In this document: piece by piece, positions 1 through 9,000 of the stretch
Layout: each line of letters opens with the position of its first letter
Position numbering within the stretch: the first letter of the stretch is position 1
Assembly (NCBI GenBank): GCA_024277695.1
Contig: JAJRUR010000190.1
Location: 1 to 17,414 of the forward strand
Source: Bacteroidota bacterium
GTDB taxonomy: Bacteria > Bacteroidota > Bacteroidia > Chitinophagales > Saprospiraceae
DNA length: 17,414 nt
Direction: 5' to 3'
The notes under the pieces: generated by a model
Seen by the model: the letters and a program-made list of their open reading frames with translations, nothing else
Database searches by the model: none
What the model was told of the DNA's origin: nothing
Program-made: the position numbers and the translations under genes

Positions 1-656
1 CTACTGTTTGAGCCATTGACTCCGGCGGATGGAATACTAGGATCATTCAGATTATAGGGATTGCCATTGGCATCAAAATAGTCCATCTTGGTATTGATGG
101 CTGACATAGCCATACCTAAGCCCAAGTACATATTCCATCGGTTTCTCTCTCGATGCCAAAGGATATTACCTAGACTGATAATTGCTTCCAAAGAACCACT
201 TATTCCGGTCGTTTTGAAGTTTCTCCAGGCCCCTTCATTATTAAGAGCTTGAAGGCTATTGGACAAATTAAGATTGTCCAATTGGAGCACTCTCTTAGGT
301 GTGATGCGACCATCAAGTCCCTTGGTGTTAAAGTACATAGCACTACCTCGGACAGATACTGTATAGCCCAATGCTTTTCTTAAGTGAAGTCCAAGCCCGT
401 ATCCTGAAGGGAACGAAGTTGGGACGTCACCATTTACTGTAAAGTGTCCTGCATGAAGCCCAAGCTCCCACATATTTTTTGGCTTTGCGGAATACTTAAA
501 GTTTCCTTCACGCCATGCTTTATTTTGATCAGCGTCAACAGTCATTTCATCAGTTATAACCGGAGCTTTCCAAGCTTCATATTCTTGGGCGACCAAATTA
601 GATCCTCCTATCAATAGGAATACCATGAACAAAGTGCAATACAAATTTTTCATCAT
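1..656 (-). CDS. OmpA-family-like outer-membrane protein, N-terminal part (truncated by window edge)
   Basis: The frame is open from an ATG pair at 656/653 down to the left edge, with no stop, so about 218 residues of the N-terminal part are visible. It begins with a signal peptide (roughly residues 1-21, hydrophobic core followed by VAQ). The mature part has the alternating aromatic/glycine texture of an outer-membrane beta-barrel, for example WELGLHAGHFTVNGD, then GYGLGLHLRKALGY, then WNMYLGLGMAMSAINTKMDY. That pattern is familiar from the barrel domain of Bacteroidota OmpA-family proteins, which carry a C-terminal peptidoglycan-binding domain. That domain would lie outside the window and cannot be confirmed. 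A TATATTTG promoter element lies about 45 bases upstream. It is transcribed away from the ureohydrolase-like gene at 926. The family assignment rests on sequence texture; another porin-like barrel is possible. Confidence 0.6.
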   Translation of the reverse strand, partial: MMKNLYCTLFMVFLLIGGSNLVAQEYEAWKAPVITDEMTVDADQNKAWREGNFKYSAKPKNMWELGLHAGHFTVNGDVPTSFPSGYGLGLHLRKALGYTVSVRGSAMYFNTKGLDGRITPKRVLQLDNLNLSNSLQALNNEGAWRNFKTTGISGSLEAIISLGNILWHRERNRWNMYLGLGMAMSAINTKMDYFDANGNPYNLNDPSIPSAGVNGSNS

Positions 657-700
657 AAGAATGTTTTTCTCAAATTGTGTTCTAAAATTAAATTTAAGTA

Positions 701-708
701 CAAATATA
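701..708 (-). promoter_or_regulatory. -7 element (TATATTTG) for the OmpA-like gene
   Basis: Read on the minus strand, 708-701 is TATATTTG, a perfect match to the Bacteroidota -7 consensus TAnnTTTG. It would place the start of transcription about 40 bases before the ATG at 656. The -33 position has only TTATG (733-729, spacer about 22 after the TTA) instead of a clean TTG, so the upstream half is weak. The rest of the AT-rich gap between this gene and 926 shows no RNA gene or ORF, and I found no convincing promoter for the plus-strand gene at 926. Confidence 0.5.
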
Positions 709-925
709 TAATTTTTTGACTTGTAAATCATAAGGATCGATAAAAAAACTTCTGTGATAGCTAATACTCCACACAGTAAGAATAACAATCCTAGCTTACT
801 AATCGAAAAAATCGTGCCAAATAACAAATTCTTTATACTTTTACATAAGTAATTATAAGAATTGCTGCGATTTATATATACAATATCAACATAATATATA
901 TTTTTACACAAAAAATTTGTTCACT

Positions 926-1936
926 ATGCTTACTCATTGGTTAAAAAAGTCAAATTGGATAGCAGATGCCGATAGTCACAAATTGAGTGGCCAGATTTCG
1001 CTATTCAGCCCAAATACTGACATCAACCACTTCCAAATAGGTCTCATAGGCTTCTCATCCGATACAGACCGGCTGAGAGAGTCCCTCTTTGACTATCCTG
1101 CAACTGATCCGGATATAAGAATGATGGACCTAGGCAATCTCATCAATCCCGGTATATCTTCGCTGCTAGCCGTCACGTCGATGCTTCAAAAGAACAAGAT
1201 AATACTCATCATCTTGGGTCTGCCATCAGCACTACTGACAGACTATCTCAGAGCTTCGTCGTTGGCTCTTCCCTCTTTCCATACTCTGTTGATACATAAT
1301 GGTTTTGGGTTGATACCATCCTTAGATTTTGACCAAACATCTATCTCTTTGGGTGGAGTTCAACAACACCACTTATCCGCATTAGACCATAAAATATTGG
1401 ATAATCATCAAGCTCAGATTATGCGCCTTGGGGCTATAAAAAAACACATCGAAGATACAGAACCACTTGTGCGTCTCGCAGATCAGCTCATCATAGATGC
1501 TTCTTCTATCAAATATGCTGATGCGCCATGCCAAATTCGATATGGAACTAGTGGTTTGACTTCAGAGGAAGTGTGCCAAATCAGCCATTATTATGGGTTT
1601 AGTCCAAATGCTAAGATCCTTATTCCTTCGGGATTTGAAGAGGCACAAAAGGAGTCCTTGAGTACGCATACGCAGATGATGTGGTACTTTATCTCAGCCG
1701 TAGCCGCAAGTACGCATCAAAGTAAATCATTACGAGAGGCCCCTATACAGTATATTGTCGAGAGCGAGCTCATCAACCAAACGCTAAAATTCCTACGGGA
1801 GCCGTCCAACGGGATGTGGTGGATTGATATCGAGACTTCAGCAGGCACCAAGAGGCTTCCATGTTCTGAAAAAGATTATGAGATGACTCTGGAAAATGAG
1901 ATTCCCGAAAGGATATTCAAGTATCTAGCTCTCTAA
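926..1936 (+). CDS. Arginase/formimidoylglutamase-fold protein with degenerate active site (probable pseudoenzyme)
   Basis: The start is taken at ATG 926 (336 aa); the frame also opens at a TTG at 917. The order of conserved blocks follows the ureohydrolase (arginase, agmatinase, formimidoylglutamase) fold: DLGNL at about residues 68-72, a strand ending in ILGLPSALLTDYL (96-108), LLIHNGFGL (121-129), DASSIKYADAP (191-201), and GLTSEEVCQISHYYG (210-224). The C-terminal segment, with GMWWIDIE and a PCSEKDYEMTLENEIPER-type ending, resembles the Bacteroidota proteins usually annotated as arginase or formimidoylglutamase. Active enzymes bind two manganese ions through GGxHS, DAHxD and DxDxxDP motifs. 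Here these read GLPSA, HNGFG and DASSIKYADAP, so most ligands are missing and hydrolysis is unlikely. As I recall, related genes often lie near T9SS/gliding genes in this phylum, and here gldJ, porU and porV are downstream. The last 12 bases overlap the end of murF on the other strand. A structural or regulatory role is inference. Confidence 0.7.
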   Translation: MLTHWLKKSNWIADADSHKLSGQISLFSPNTDINHFQIGLIGFSSDTDRLRESLFDYPATDPDIRMMDLGNLINPGISSLLAVTSMLQKNKIILIILGLPSALLTDYLRASSLALPSFHTLLIHNGFGLIPSLDFDQTSISLGGVQQHHLSALDHKILDNHQAQIMRLGAIKKHIEDTEPLVRLADQLIIDASSIKYADAPCQIRYGTSGLTSEEVCQISHYYGFSPNAKILIPSGFEEAQKESLSTHTQMMWYFISAVAASTHQSKSLREAPIQYIVESELINQTLKFLREPSNGMWWIDIETSAGTKRLPCSEKDYEMTLENEIPERIFKYLAL

Positions 1937-3202
1937 AAACCGCTCAAGAGCTATTCCTCTACTCCCTTTGAGTAAAATTTGGCAATGCTCGAACTGGTCT
2001 AGCGAGGCGATGTCTTTTAGAGTAGATACGTCATCTGCTTTGATGGCAAAGTCCGCATCGGTCTGCGCAAAACACGATCCTACAAGATAGACTTTCTCCC
2101 AAGCATACTGACGAATATAATCGACTATAAGCTGATGTTCAGCTTCACTGTCTTGTCCGAGCTCTAGCATATCACCGAGCACCAATACTTTTCGGGGATG
2201 GTCCAGCGAGGTAAAGTACTTAAGAACAGCCATCATACTGGACGGATTGGCATTATAAGCATCCAAAAGCAGCTCATTGCTCCCCTTCAATATGATCTGC
2301 GATCGATTATTGGACGACTGATAGCCCTCCAATGCCCTCTGAATGTCTTTAGGACTCAAGCCCAAGTGCAATGCCACTCCTACAGCAAGTTTTAAGTTCT
2401 GTGTATTGTGACTGCCAAAGAGTCGTGTGTTCAATGTATTCATACGCGTATTGTACGCATAGCGTACTCCTGCGTGGAGTTGATGTGTTTCGCTAATGCG
2501 AATAGAATTATCAGCACGAGCACCGATACATATTACCCCATCCTGATCTTCTAAAAAAGACAGGCTCGGCTCATCGGCATTCTTAAAAAAAACACCTCCG
2601 TGCTGCATCAGATATACGTAGAGTTCCGACTTGGTTATCCGTATAGTATCTAGGTCACCAAAACCCTCGATATGTGCTCTTCCGACATTGGTAATCAAAC
2701 CCATATCGGGCTCTGCTATTTTGCACAAAAAATCAATTTCGCCTCGAGCACTAGCTCCCATTTCAATAATAGCCAACTCCGTATCTTGTCTCAAGCGCAT
2801 GAGCGTGAGCGGTACCCCGATGTGGTTATTGAGGTTGCCATCGGTAGCGATACAATCATACTTTTGGCTCAAGACTTTATGGATGAGTTCTTTGGTTGTG
2901 GTCTTGCCATTGGTACCTGTAATGGCCAGCACTTTGACACCCACTTGCCGTCGATGATAGTTTGCCAATGTTTGCAAAGCCTTCAGGCTATCCGATACAA
3001 AGATACATTTAGGAAACTCTGCCAGATATGGATCACTCACAACTGCTGCTGTAGCTCCTTTTTGGATAGCAGATATCGCAAATTGGTTGCCATCAAAGTG
3101 CGGCCCTTTAATCGCAAAAAAGATACCCGGGCCTTTGATCTTTCTTGAATCCGTATAGATCTGAGGATATGCAAGGAATTTCTTATAAAGTGCTTCTATC
3201 AT
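1925..3202 (-). CDS. murF: UDP-N-acetylmuramoyl-tripeptide--D-alanyl-D-alanine ligase
   Basis: This cytoplasmic Mur ligase adds D-Ala-D-Ala to UDP-MurNAc-tripeptide, completing the peptidoglycan precursor with ATP. The sequence shows an N-terminal substrate-binding domain (TDSRKIKGPGIFFAIKG, about residues 18-34). It continues with the ATP-binding loop ITGTNGKTTTKE (about 95-106), the catalytic/Mg region EMGASARGEI and NVGRAHIEGFG (about 147-182), then DAYNANPSSM and VLGDMLELG in the central and C-terminal domains. I chose ATG 3202 (425 aa, beginning MIEALYKKF). The frame can be extended by three codons to a TTG at 3211, which is less likely. It lies behind gldJ on the same strand with 86 bases between them, an order (gldJ-murF) known from flavobacteria. 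The 3' end overlaps the convergent ureohydrolase-like gene by 12 bases. All expected motifs are intact. Confidence 0.95.
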   Translation of the reverse strand: MIEALYKKFLAYPQIYTDSRKIKGPGIFFAIKGPHFDGNQFAISAIQKGATAAVVSDPYLAEFPKCIFVSDSLKALQTLANYHRRQVGVKVLAITGTNGKTTTKELIHKVLSQKYDCIATDGNLNNHIGVPLTLMRLRQDTELAIIEMGASARGEIDFLCKIAEPDMGLITNVGRAHIEGFGDLDTIRITKSELYVYLMQHGGVFFKNADEPSLSFLEDQDGVICIGARADNSIRISETHQLHAGVRYAYNTRMNTLNTRLFGSHNTQNLKLAVGVALHLGLSPKDIQRALEGYQSSNNRSQIILKGSNELLLDAYNANPSSMMAVLKYFTSLDHPRKVLVLGDMLELGQDSEAEHQLIVDYIRQYAWEKVYLVGSCFAQTDADFAIKADDVSTLKDIASLDQFEHCQILLKGSRGIALERFLES

Positions 3203-3217
3203 ATAGCCCAATTAAGC

Positions 3218-3255
3218 AACAAAGTCTCTGAAATATCTTTTTCGGAGACTTTGTT
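3218..3255 (-). terminator. Strong hairpin between gldJ and murF (terminator or attenuator)
   Basis: Bases 3218-3233 pair with 3240-3255: sixteen pairs including one G-T, around a six-base loop. The core arms are AACAAAGTCTC and GAGACTTTGTT. On the minus strand it lies after the gldJ stop (3289) and just before the murF start (3202). It is followed by GCTTAATTGGG rather than a long T run, so termination may be partial. It could set the ratio of gldJ to murF transcript or protect the 3' end of gldJ mRNA. Confidence 0.6.
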
Positions 3256-3288
3256 ATTTAGTACAATCATCTTGTTCAAGAGCGGAAG

Positions 3289-4785
3289 CTATTTATATTT
3301 TCGCTTTGGTTTTTTCATTTTGCGTTTGAAGAAATTACCGGCGGCATCTTCATTGCCGGAAGCACCACCTACTCGCGTCATAGCACATCTAAAACCAATG
3401 GTCTTACTGGATTTGTTTTCATCCTTAAATCTTCTGGCTCCCGGAGACAACCAATATAGTCTATCTGCCCAAGATCCTCCTTTGATTACTCTGGATTGAT
3501 CATTGATCAAGGTTGTCTTGCCATATGCATATACGATGTCTTCCGAGTCACCGTCCGAAAAGTCTCTCAAGTCTGCCTTACGATAGTTATCACGTTCTCC
3601 TATTTCTTCGTCTGTGACTTTGCGATATTGGATTCTTCCCAAACTGTCTTTGACAGGAATACCATCTTCATCCAATAATATAGTTTTGAATTCATTTCCT
3701 CTAAAGGGATTGAGATCGTGATTTTCTACATCACGCAATGTCTGGCCGGTCATAGGTCTATATACATCTTGTACCCATTCACTAACATTACCCGCCATAT
3801 TGTACAGACCAAAGTCATTGGGCCAAAAAGCTCTGATCGGTCCGGGGATGTGCGAGTTATCGTTCAATTTTCCTGCAATACCCATATAGTCACCACGTCC
3901 TCTTTTGAAGTTAGCTAGCATGGCACCCTGTTCTTTGGTATGTTTCAACTGTCGAGCTGTCGTACCATTCCAAGGATAGATACGCTTATCCGTAATCCGT
4001 TCTTCTTTGCTAGATGGTTGCAATCCTTGCAATCCCCATGCTGCATACTCCCATTCCGCTTCGGTAGGTAAGCGATAAGAGGGTAGTAGGATTCCATCAC
4101 TTCGGTTGACGCTGCGCTCTCCTCCGGTACGCTTATCCGGCAAATTCTTGCGTACATCTCCCTTGTACAATCCGTACAGATAAGCGTCCGTATTAAAACT
4201 CGACGAATCACGATCCGGACTAGGGTTTAAAATGCCTTTTTCGATCAGCATCATTTTATTGACTTGATCTGTTCTCCACTTACAATACTCATTGGCTTGA
4301 ACCCAAGAAACACCGACTACAGGATAATCGTCATAGGCAGGGTGTCTAAAATAGTTCTCAACAAAAGGCTCATTGAAAGAAAGCTCTTCTCTCCACACCA
4401 AAGTATCGGGCAGAGCATCTTTTACTACTTGCTTCGCATCTTGACCAAATACCGTTTGCAACCAATAGATATACTCCCGATAACCAAAATTAGACACCTC
4501 CGTCTCATCCATATAAAACGAAGACACCGTTACACGTCGTGGAACATTGTTCCATTCAAAAGTAACATCCTGTTCGGTCTGACCCATGTCAAAAGTACCT
4601 CCGGGTACGAGTACCAAGTTGGGACCGGTCAATTGACCGTGAAAATCAGCTTTATCATAACCACCCCACTTTTCATCACCGAGCTTAGATCCCGTAAAAT
4701 CAGACCTGCCACTAGATTTGCTACCACAGCTGTTTAGGCCTAATATGAGACCTGAAAACAATATCAAATAAGCGATTCGCTTCAT
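3289..4785 (-). CDS. gldJ: Gliding motility/T9SS lipoprotein GldJ (formylglycine-generating-enzyme fold)
   Basis: GldJ is an outer-membrane lipoprotein needed for gliding and type IX secretion, acting with the GldK-type ring proteins on the periplasmic side. The 498-residue protein starts with a lipoprotein signal (hydrophobic segment, lipobox LNSC with Cys20). A formylglycine-generating-enzyme/sulfatase-modifying domain follows, from about residue 57 (LVLVPGGTFDMGQ) through SFYMDETEVSNFGY, HPAYDDYPVVGVSWVQANEYCKWR, YRLPTEAEWEYAAWG, FGLYNMAGNVSEWVQDVYRP and VIKGGSWADR to IGFRCAMTR. The block ALPDTLVWREELSFNEPFVENYFRHPAY-like region is typical of GldJ rather than GldK. The C-terminus is a very basic tail (FFKRKMKKPKRKYK). 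In Flavobacterium johnsoniae the extreme C-terminus of GldJ is reported to matter for gliding. It is followed by murF, as in flavobacteria. There is no sign that it is a sulfatase-activating enzyme itself. Confidence 0.88.
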   Translation of the reverse strand: MKRIAYLILFSGLILGLNSCGSKSSGRSDFTGSKLGDEKWGGYDKADFHGQLTGPNLVLVPGGTFDMGQTEQDVTFEWNNVPRRVTVSSFYMDETEVSNFGYREYIYWLQTVFGQDAKQVVKDALPDTLVWREELSFNEPFVENYFRHPAYDDYPVVGVSWVQANEYCKWRTDQVNKMMLIEKGILNPSPDRDSSSFNTDAYLYGLYKGDVRKNLPDKRTGGERSVNRSDGILLPSYRLPTEAEWEYAAWGLQGLQPSSKEERITDKRIYPWNGTTARQLKHTKEQGAMLANFKRGRGDYMGIAGKLNDNSHIPGPIRAFWPNDFGLYNMAGNVSEWVQDVYRPMTGQTLRDVENHDLNPFRGNEFKTILLDEDGIPVKDSLGRIQYRKVTDEEIGERDNYRKADLRDFSDGDSEDIVYAYGKTTLINDQSRVIKGGSWADRLYWLSPGARRFKDENKSSKTIGFRCAMTRVGGASGNEDAAGNFFKRKMKKPKRKYK

Positions 4786-4815
4786 AATTTATAATGTTTT
4801 TATTATTAAGTGCGT

Positions 4816-4823
4816 CAAATATA
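4816..4823 (-). promoter_or_regulatory. -7 element (TATATTTG) for gldJ
   Basis: Read on the minus strand, 4823-4816 is TATATTTG, a perfect TAnnTTTG match lying about 30 bases before the gldJ ATG (4785). The nearest TTG upstream (4841-4839) leaves a spacer of only 15, shorter than the usual 19-21, so the -33 half is doubtful. Its presence suggests that gldJ (and murF) can be expressed separately from the porP/sprF-like gene upstream. Confidence 0.5.
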
Positions 4824-4895
4824 TGCAAAAATATATTTCAAATCGTAAGGTTTAACTACTTAATCCTTGCAAAAATTGTACTACATATTGTTTTT

Positions 4896-5921
4896 TTACC
4901 TAAAAATAGAAAAACAATCGTTGTATTGCGGCTCTTTTTGATAACCTTCTGCCTTGTCCAAGTTGATCAAAACTCCGAGTTCATGAGTCCCACCTGTAGC
5001 ACCGGACAACTGTGATAAGGTGAAGTCATAACTATAGCCTATTCTAAACATATCCCGCTCCATCCCTAAGGAAAATATCAAAGCATCAGCATTCTGCTTC
5101 ACTTGCCGATACAGTATGCCCAACTGCACAATATCACTATGCCATATCGCTCCGGCTTCCAGCTGTCGAGCTTGACGCTGACGTATATAGTTAAACACCG
5201 GATTGATCGAAGCCAAACTCGTAATACCCAAATCCCTTAAAGGGATAAAAAAACCTCCCTGCACAGATGCCCTCACCGGTAGATCACCATTCTCTACACG
5301 CTTAAGAAAAGAGATATCCGGTGAATTTAGATTGTGCAAGGATATTCCTAAAAAGTACCTATCACTTTGAGCTACTACACCCATACCTGTACTGAGATAG
5401 TTTCTTTGGTTTTGATCGATAATCTCCGATGTACTTTGGGGTACACCTCCATTAAATATTTGTCCCAAAAACGGATCGAGCTGGTCACCAAATACAAGTT
5501 TGGTCTGGTCTAGCCTAAACTGACCAAATGTCAAATCCAGACCCATATGTAACTTAAAGCCTGATCGCAAGCTCAACTGATAGACATAGTTAAGACTGGC
5601 AGAAGTATTCTTGAGTATCCCGTCACCCGCATCATCCAGAGCAAACCGAAGACCAAAACCACTATGCATTGCACGCCAAGCCTTATCCACACTAAACATG
5701 AGTGATTTGTAGGCCACTCCAAAAGAGGGATATTGATAACGATAGTTCAGATTAAATCTCGGAGCATCCGTCATACCTGTAAAACCCGGATTGAGATAGG
5801 TCGGAGCCAAATAGAATTGAGAAAAGGCCAAATCTTGGGTGCAAACCGACCCAACACTCCATAGGATGAGCATATATACTGCCCACATCCGTCTTTGCAG
5901 CGACATCAATGTAAAACTCAT
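4896..5921 (-). CDS. PorP/SprF family type IX secretion system outer-membrane protein
   Basis: PorP/SprF proteins are predicted outer-membrane beta-barrels that partner with the T9SS machinery or with specific secreted adhesins. The visible hallmarks are the mature N-terminus QDLAFSQFYLAPTYLNPGFTG (ASQFY...NPA/G motif of the family), NLNYRYQYPSFG, repeated amphipathic strands (SGFGLRFALDDAGDG, GFKLHMGLDLTFGQFRLD, YFLGISLHNLNSPD), and the final FRIGYSYDFTLSQLSG...HELGVLINL block. The start is ambiguous. A GTG at 5933 extends the frame. I chose ATG 5921 (341 aa), and ATG 5906 is also possible; all feed the same signal peptide (MWAVYMLILWSVGSVCTQ). Genomes of this phylum usually carry many paralogues, so I give no specific symbol. 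It diverges from porU across a 99-base gap and precedes gldJ by 110 bases on the same strand. Its position between gldJ and porU suggests it serves the core T9SS rather than one adhesin; this is inference. Confidence 0.88.
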   Translation of the reverse strand: MSFTLMSLQRRMWAVYMLILWSVGSVCTQDLAFSQFYLAPTYLNPGFTGMTDAPRFNLNYRYQYPSFGVAYKSLMFSVDKAWRAMHSGFGLRFALDDAGDGILKNTSASLNYVYQLSLRSGFKLHMGLDLTFGQFRLDQTKLVFGDQLDPFLGQIFNGGVPQSTSEIIDQNQRNYLSTGMGVVAQSDRYFLGISLHNLNSPDISFLKRVENGDLPVRASVQGGFFIPLRDLGITSLASINPVFNYIRQRQARQLEAGAIWHSDIVQLGILYRQVKQNADALIFSLGMERDMFRIGYSYDFTLSQLSGATGGTHELGVLINLDKAEGYQKEPQYNDCFSIFR

Positions 5922-5963
5922 AGGTATTTTCACTTAATTATAGACGTTTTTATAATAGTTTTA

Positions 5964-5994
5964 TTGTCATTTGCGTTTTTAAGTCGTATATTTC
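5964..5994 (+). promoter_or_regulatory. Promoter of porU (TTG-N20-TATATTTC)
   Basis: TTG at 5964-5966 is followed after 20 bases by TATATTTC (5987-5994), one base off the TAnnTTTG -7 consensus. Transcription would begin near 5998-6001, giving a leader of about 20 bases before the porU ATG at 6021. A perfect inverted repeat (5998-6012) falls at the predicted transcript start. Confidence 0.6.
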
Positions 5995-5997
5995 CAA

Positions 5998-6012
5998 ATT
6001 GTTTCAAACAAT
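5998..6012. repeat. 15-base perfect inverted repeat in the porU leader
   Basis: ATTGTTTCAAACAAT reads the same on both strands (7-base arms around a central C). It sits between the predicted porU -7 element and the ATG. It could be an operator at the transcript start or form a short 5' stem-loop (ATTGTT/AACAAT with a TCA loop). In AT-rich DNA a chance origin is also possible. Confidence 0.45.
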
Positions 6013-6020
6013 CACATTAT

Positions 6021-9000
6021 ATGCGGATACTACTTCTCTTCGTTTTCTTGAGTTTTTTTCTGAATTCAACCAAAGCTCAAAAAATCATTCTGGATCAAAC
6101 TGTACATCTGACTTGGTTAGATAACAGTCGCTCTTATGAGCCATTAATGAACAAAGATATAGAAATGCCACAATTCGAAGGTGCCTTTTACGGAACTCCT
6201 CTCCCCGCACTTCCCAAATGGCTCAAAAAAGTAGATCTCGACATGGATGGAAGCTTATCTATCCAACTCTTGGACCAACAATATGAACCCATAGAAGCTG
6301 TAAATGCTAACTTTAACCAATTGACTGATGACATTATTCTTGAAAGTAACATTATCCAAAGCCGAAAAGAATTCGCGGGATTTGTACAGTTCATACCCAT
6401 CCGAAAAACTACAAATGGCGGATTTGAGCGATTGGTCTCCTTCCAAATTCAGATTCTTTTTACTCCCTCCAAAAAGCAAATTACTTTTAGATCAACTCCA
6501 TTCAAAACCGAATCCATCCTCCGGTCAGGCCAATGGTTTAAACTAGCTACAACAGACCATGACGTCTATAAAATCACTCCTGACCTACTGAGCCAAATGG
6601 GGCTAGACCCTTCGTCGATCAACCCCAATCGCATCGGAATCTTTGGAAATGGTGGCGGTACTATGCCGGAACCTAATGATGCCGAGCGGATAGACGATCT
6701 AGAGCAAATACCGATACAGTTTTTTGGAGATTCGGACGACCGATTCGAAGAACAAGAGTACTTTATTTTCTTTGCCGAAAGTCCTGATGATCTAACATAT
6801 GACGCATCTACTCTACGATTTAATACTCTAAAGAATCCCTATACGCACAATAATTATTATTTTCTCAATCCAAATACCTCCAATCCCCTTAGAGTAAAAA
6901 GTGATGCTACACCCACGCAGATAGACCGACAGAGCTCCCAATACTATGACATACAACGCTATGAGCGTGAGCTGTTTAACATCTTGGACTGGCGTCCATC
7001 AAGCCATGGGTCGGGTAAGCGATGGTTCGGTGACATTTTTGGTGCTGCTGCGCGCAAAAATTTTGATAAAGAATTTGATCTCAACAACTATGTCACAGGG
7101 ACAAACCTGCGTTGGAGTGCACTTGCCGCTGTAGTATCCTTTTCAGGACTTACGCGATTCACAATAAGTGTAGGACCTAGCTCAGAAACAGAAACATTTA
7201 GAACTGTCCCTGTCAATACCGCCGTCAACGCTAATATCGCAACACTAGAAGCTTTTGAAGGAAGTTTTGAACTCGATAGCCCCACTCCGGGGAGTATCGA
7301 TGTAGAGTTTTTTCCTTCAGCTTCTGAAAGTACAGGCTGGCTGGATTATATTCAGATCGAAGGAGTCAAAAACCTCCAACTAGATGCCGACCAAGGCTCT
7401 CTACTTGCCAGAACTATTGAGCAGGGAGATATCCAAGGTGTAGAATACACTTTATCAACTCTATCTGACCAAAGTTTAGTTTGGAACCTTAATGATCCGA
7501 GCAATCCTAAAGCTCCTACCCTACAACGGGCAGATGGCACCATAACATTCAGTATATCGAGTAGCACGCTCAACCAATTTATTGCATTCAATCCGGACCG
7601 CGTTGATAAGATTCCGGAGTATATAGGACCGATTACAAACCAAAACTTACACAGTATCTCCGGAGCAGAGATGATCGTCATACATCACTCGGACTTCAGT
7701 ACCGTAGCAGAAGAGTTTGTCCGCTATAGAGAACAACAATCCGGGATGAAGATCGTAACCGTAGATATCGATCAAGTGTATAATGAGTTTAGTGGTGGAG
7801 CCCAAGATGCCACAGCCATAAGAGATTTTTGCCGTATGATCTATGAACGAGATCCCGATTTTAAGCACTTATTGCTCATAGGTGATGCTTCGTTTGATAT
7901 GAGACACATACGTGATGAACTAACAAATCAAAATTTTGTAACTACATATCAAACGGTTGAATCTATTAACCCGATCAATGCATACCCCTCGGATGATTAT
8001 TTTGCATTACTTGATGACAATGAGGGGACACCGACACTCTCCGGTGGTATGGACATCACGGTGGGGAGATGGCCGATTCAGAAAGAGTCAGAAGGCATGA
8101 TCATATTGGATAAAATTAAAAAATATGAGTCGGACAGTAGGTTTTTAGGAGATTGGAAACAACGTATCTGCCTAGTAGCTGATGACGAAGATGGCAAACT
8201 TCATGGAGAACAAGCAGAGACCCTTGCAAAAAGGCTTTACAGTAACTACCCCAACTTTGAATATGCCAAAGTCTATCTCGATGCGCATGTCCAAGAGTCT
8301 AACTCCGGAGGTGATCGATACCCTACGGTCAATAAAAAAATAGATGACGACTATGCACGCGGCCTATTTTTGATGAATTATATCGGGCATGGAGGCAATA
8401 AGGGATGGGCACAAGAACGCATTCTCACCATTCCACAGCTCCTTCAGTGGAAACAAAAAAACGGATATCCGATTATCGTTACAGCAACCTGTTCTTTTGC
8501 AAGTTTTGACGATCCTGATTTTACCAGTGCAGGAGAACTCACCTTGCTCCAACCTGCCGGAGGCGTAGTTTCGATTTTATCCACAACGCGTATCGTTTAT
8601 GCTTCGCGTAACTTTGAATTGATCACTGAACTATTCAAAGATATATTCGAAAAAAATCCCGATGGCAGTCGCATGACTTTGGGAGAAGTGACACGAATAG
8701 CCAAAAATAACTTAAGTGCCGGAGCATCTACCACAAATGCTCGAAAATTTGGAGTCTTTGGCGACCCATCTATGTTACTCGTACTACCGAGATATGACGT
8801 AATTACGAGCCATATCAATGGAAAACCAACATCGGATATGACCAAAATAGATAGCTTTAGTGCACTTAGAGAGATGGTTGTCAAGGGCTATATTAGCGAC
8901 CAAGGGACAATCCAATCTAATTTTAATGGTGAACTGGACATCAAGGTCTATGACAAACCCCTCGTCCAAAAAACACTAGGGCAGAACAGTACGGTTTTTG

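Noticed and set aside
657..925. Possible small RNA or tRNA in the gap between the OmpA-like and ureohydrolase-like genes
   Set aside because: The sequence is AT-rich without a cloverleaf, stable hairpin or terminator; only the minus-strand -7 element stands out.
2672..3148. 158-codon open frame on the plus strand inside murF
   Set aside because: It lies fully antisense to conserved MurF motifs and resembles no family; it is a shadow frame.
4264..4737. 157-codon open frame on the plus strand inside gldJ
   Set aside because: It is antisense to the conserved GldJ domain and shows no protein-like motifs.
4887..4918. AT-rich inverted repeat ATTGTTTTT ... AAAAACAAT over the end of the PorP/SprF-like gene
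   Set aside because: The stem is only A-T with a single G-C, overlaps the stop codon, and no T tract follows on the minus strand; it is too weak to call a terminator.
5895..6020. N-terminal extension of the porU frame upstream of 6021
   Set aside because: It overlaps the start of the divergent PorP/SprF-like gene and runs through the porU promoter; the ATG at 6021 is directly followed by a signal peptide.
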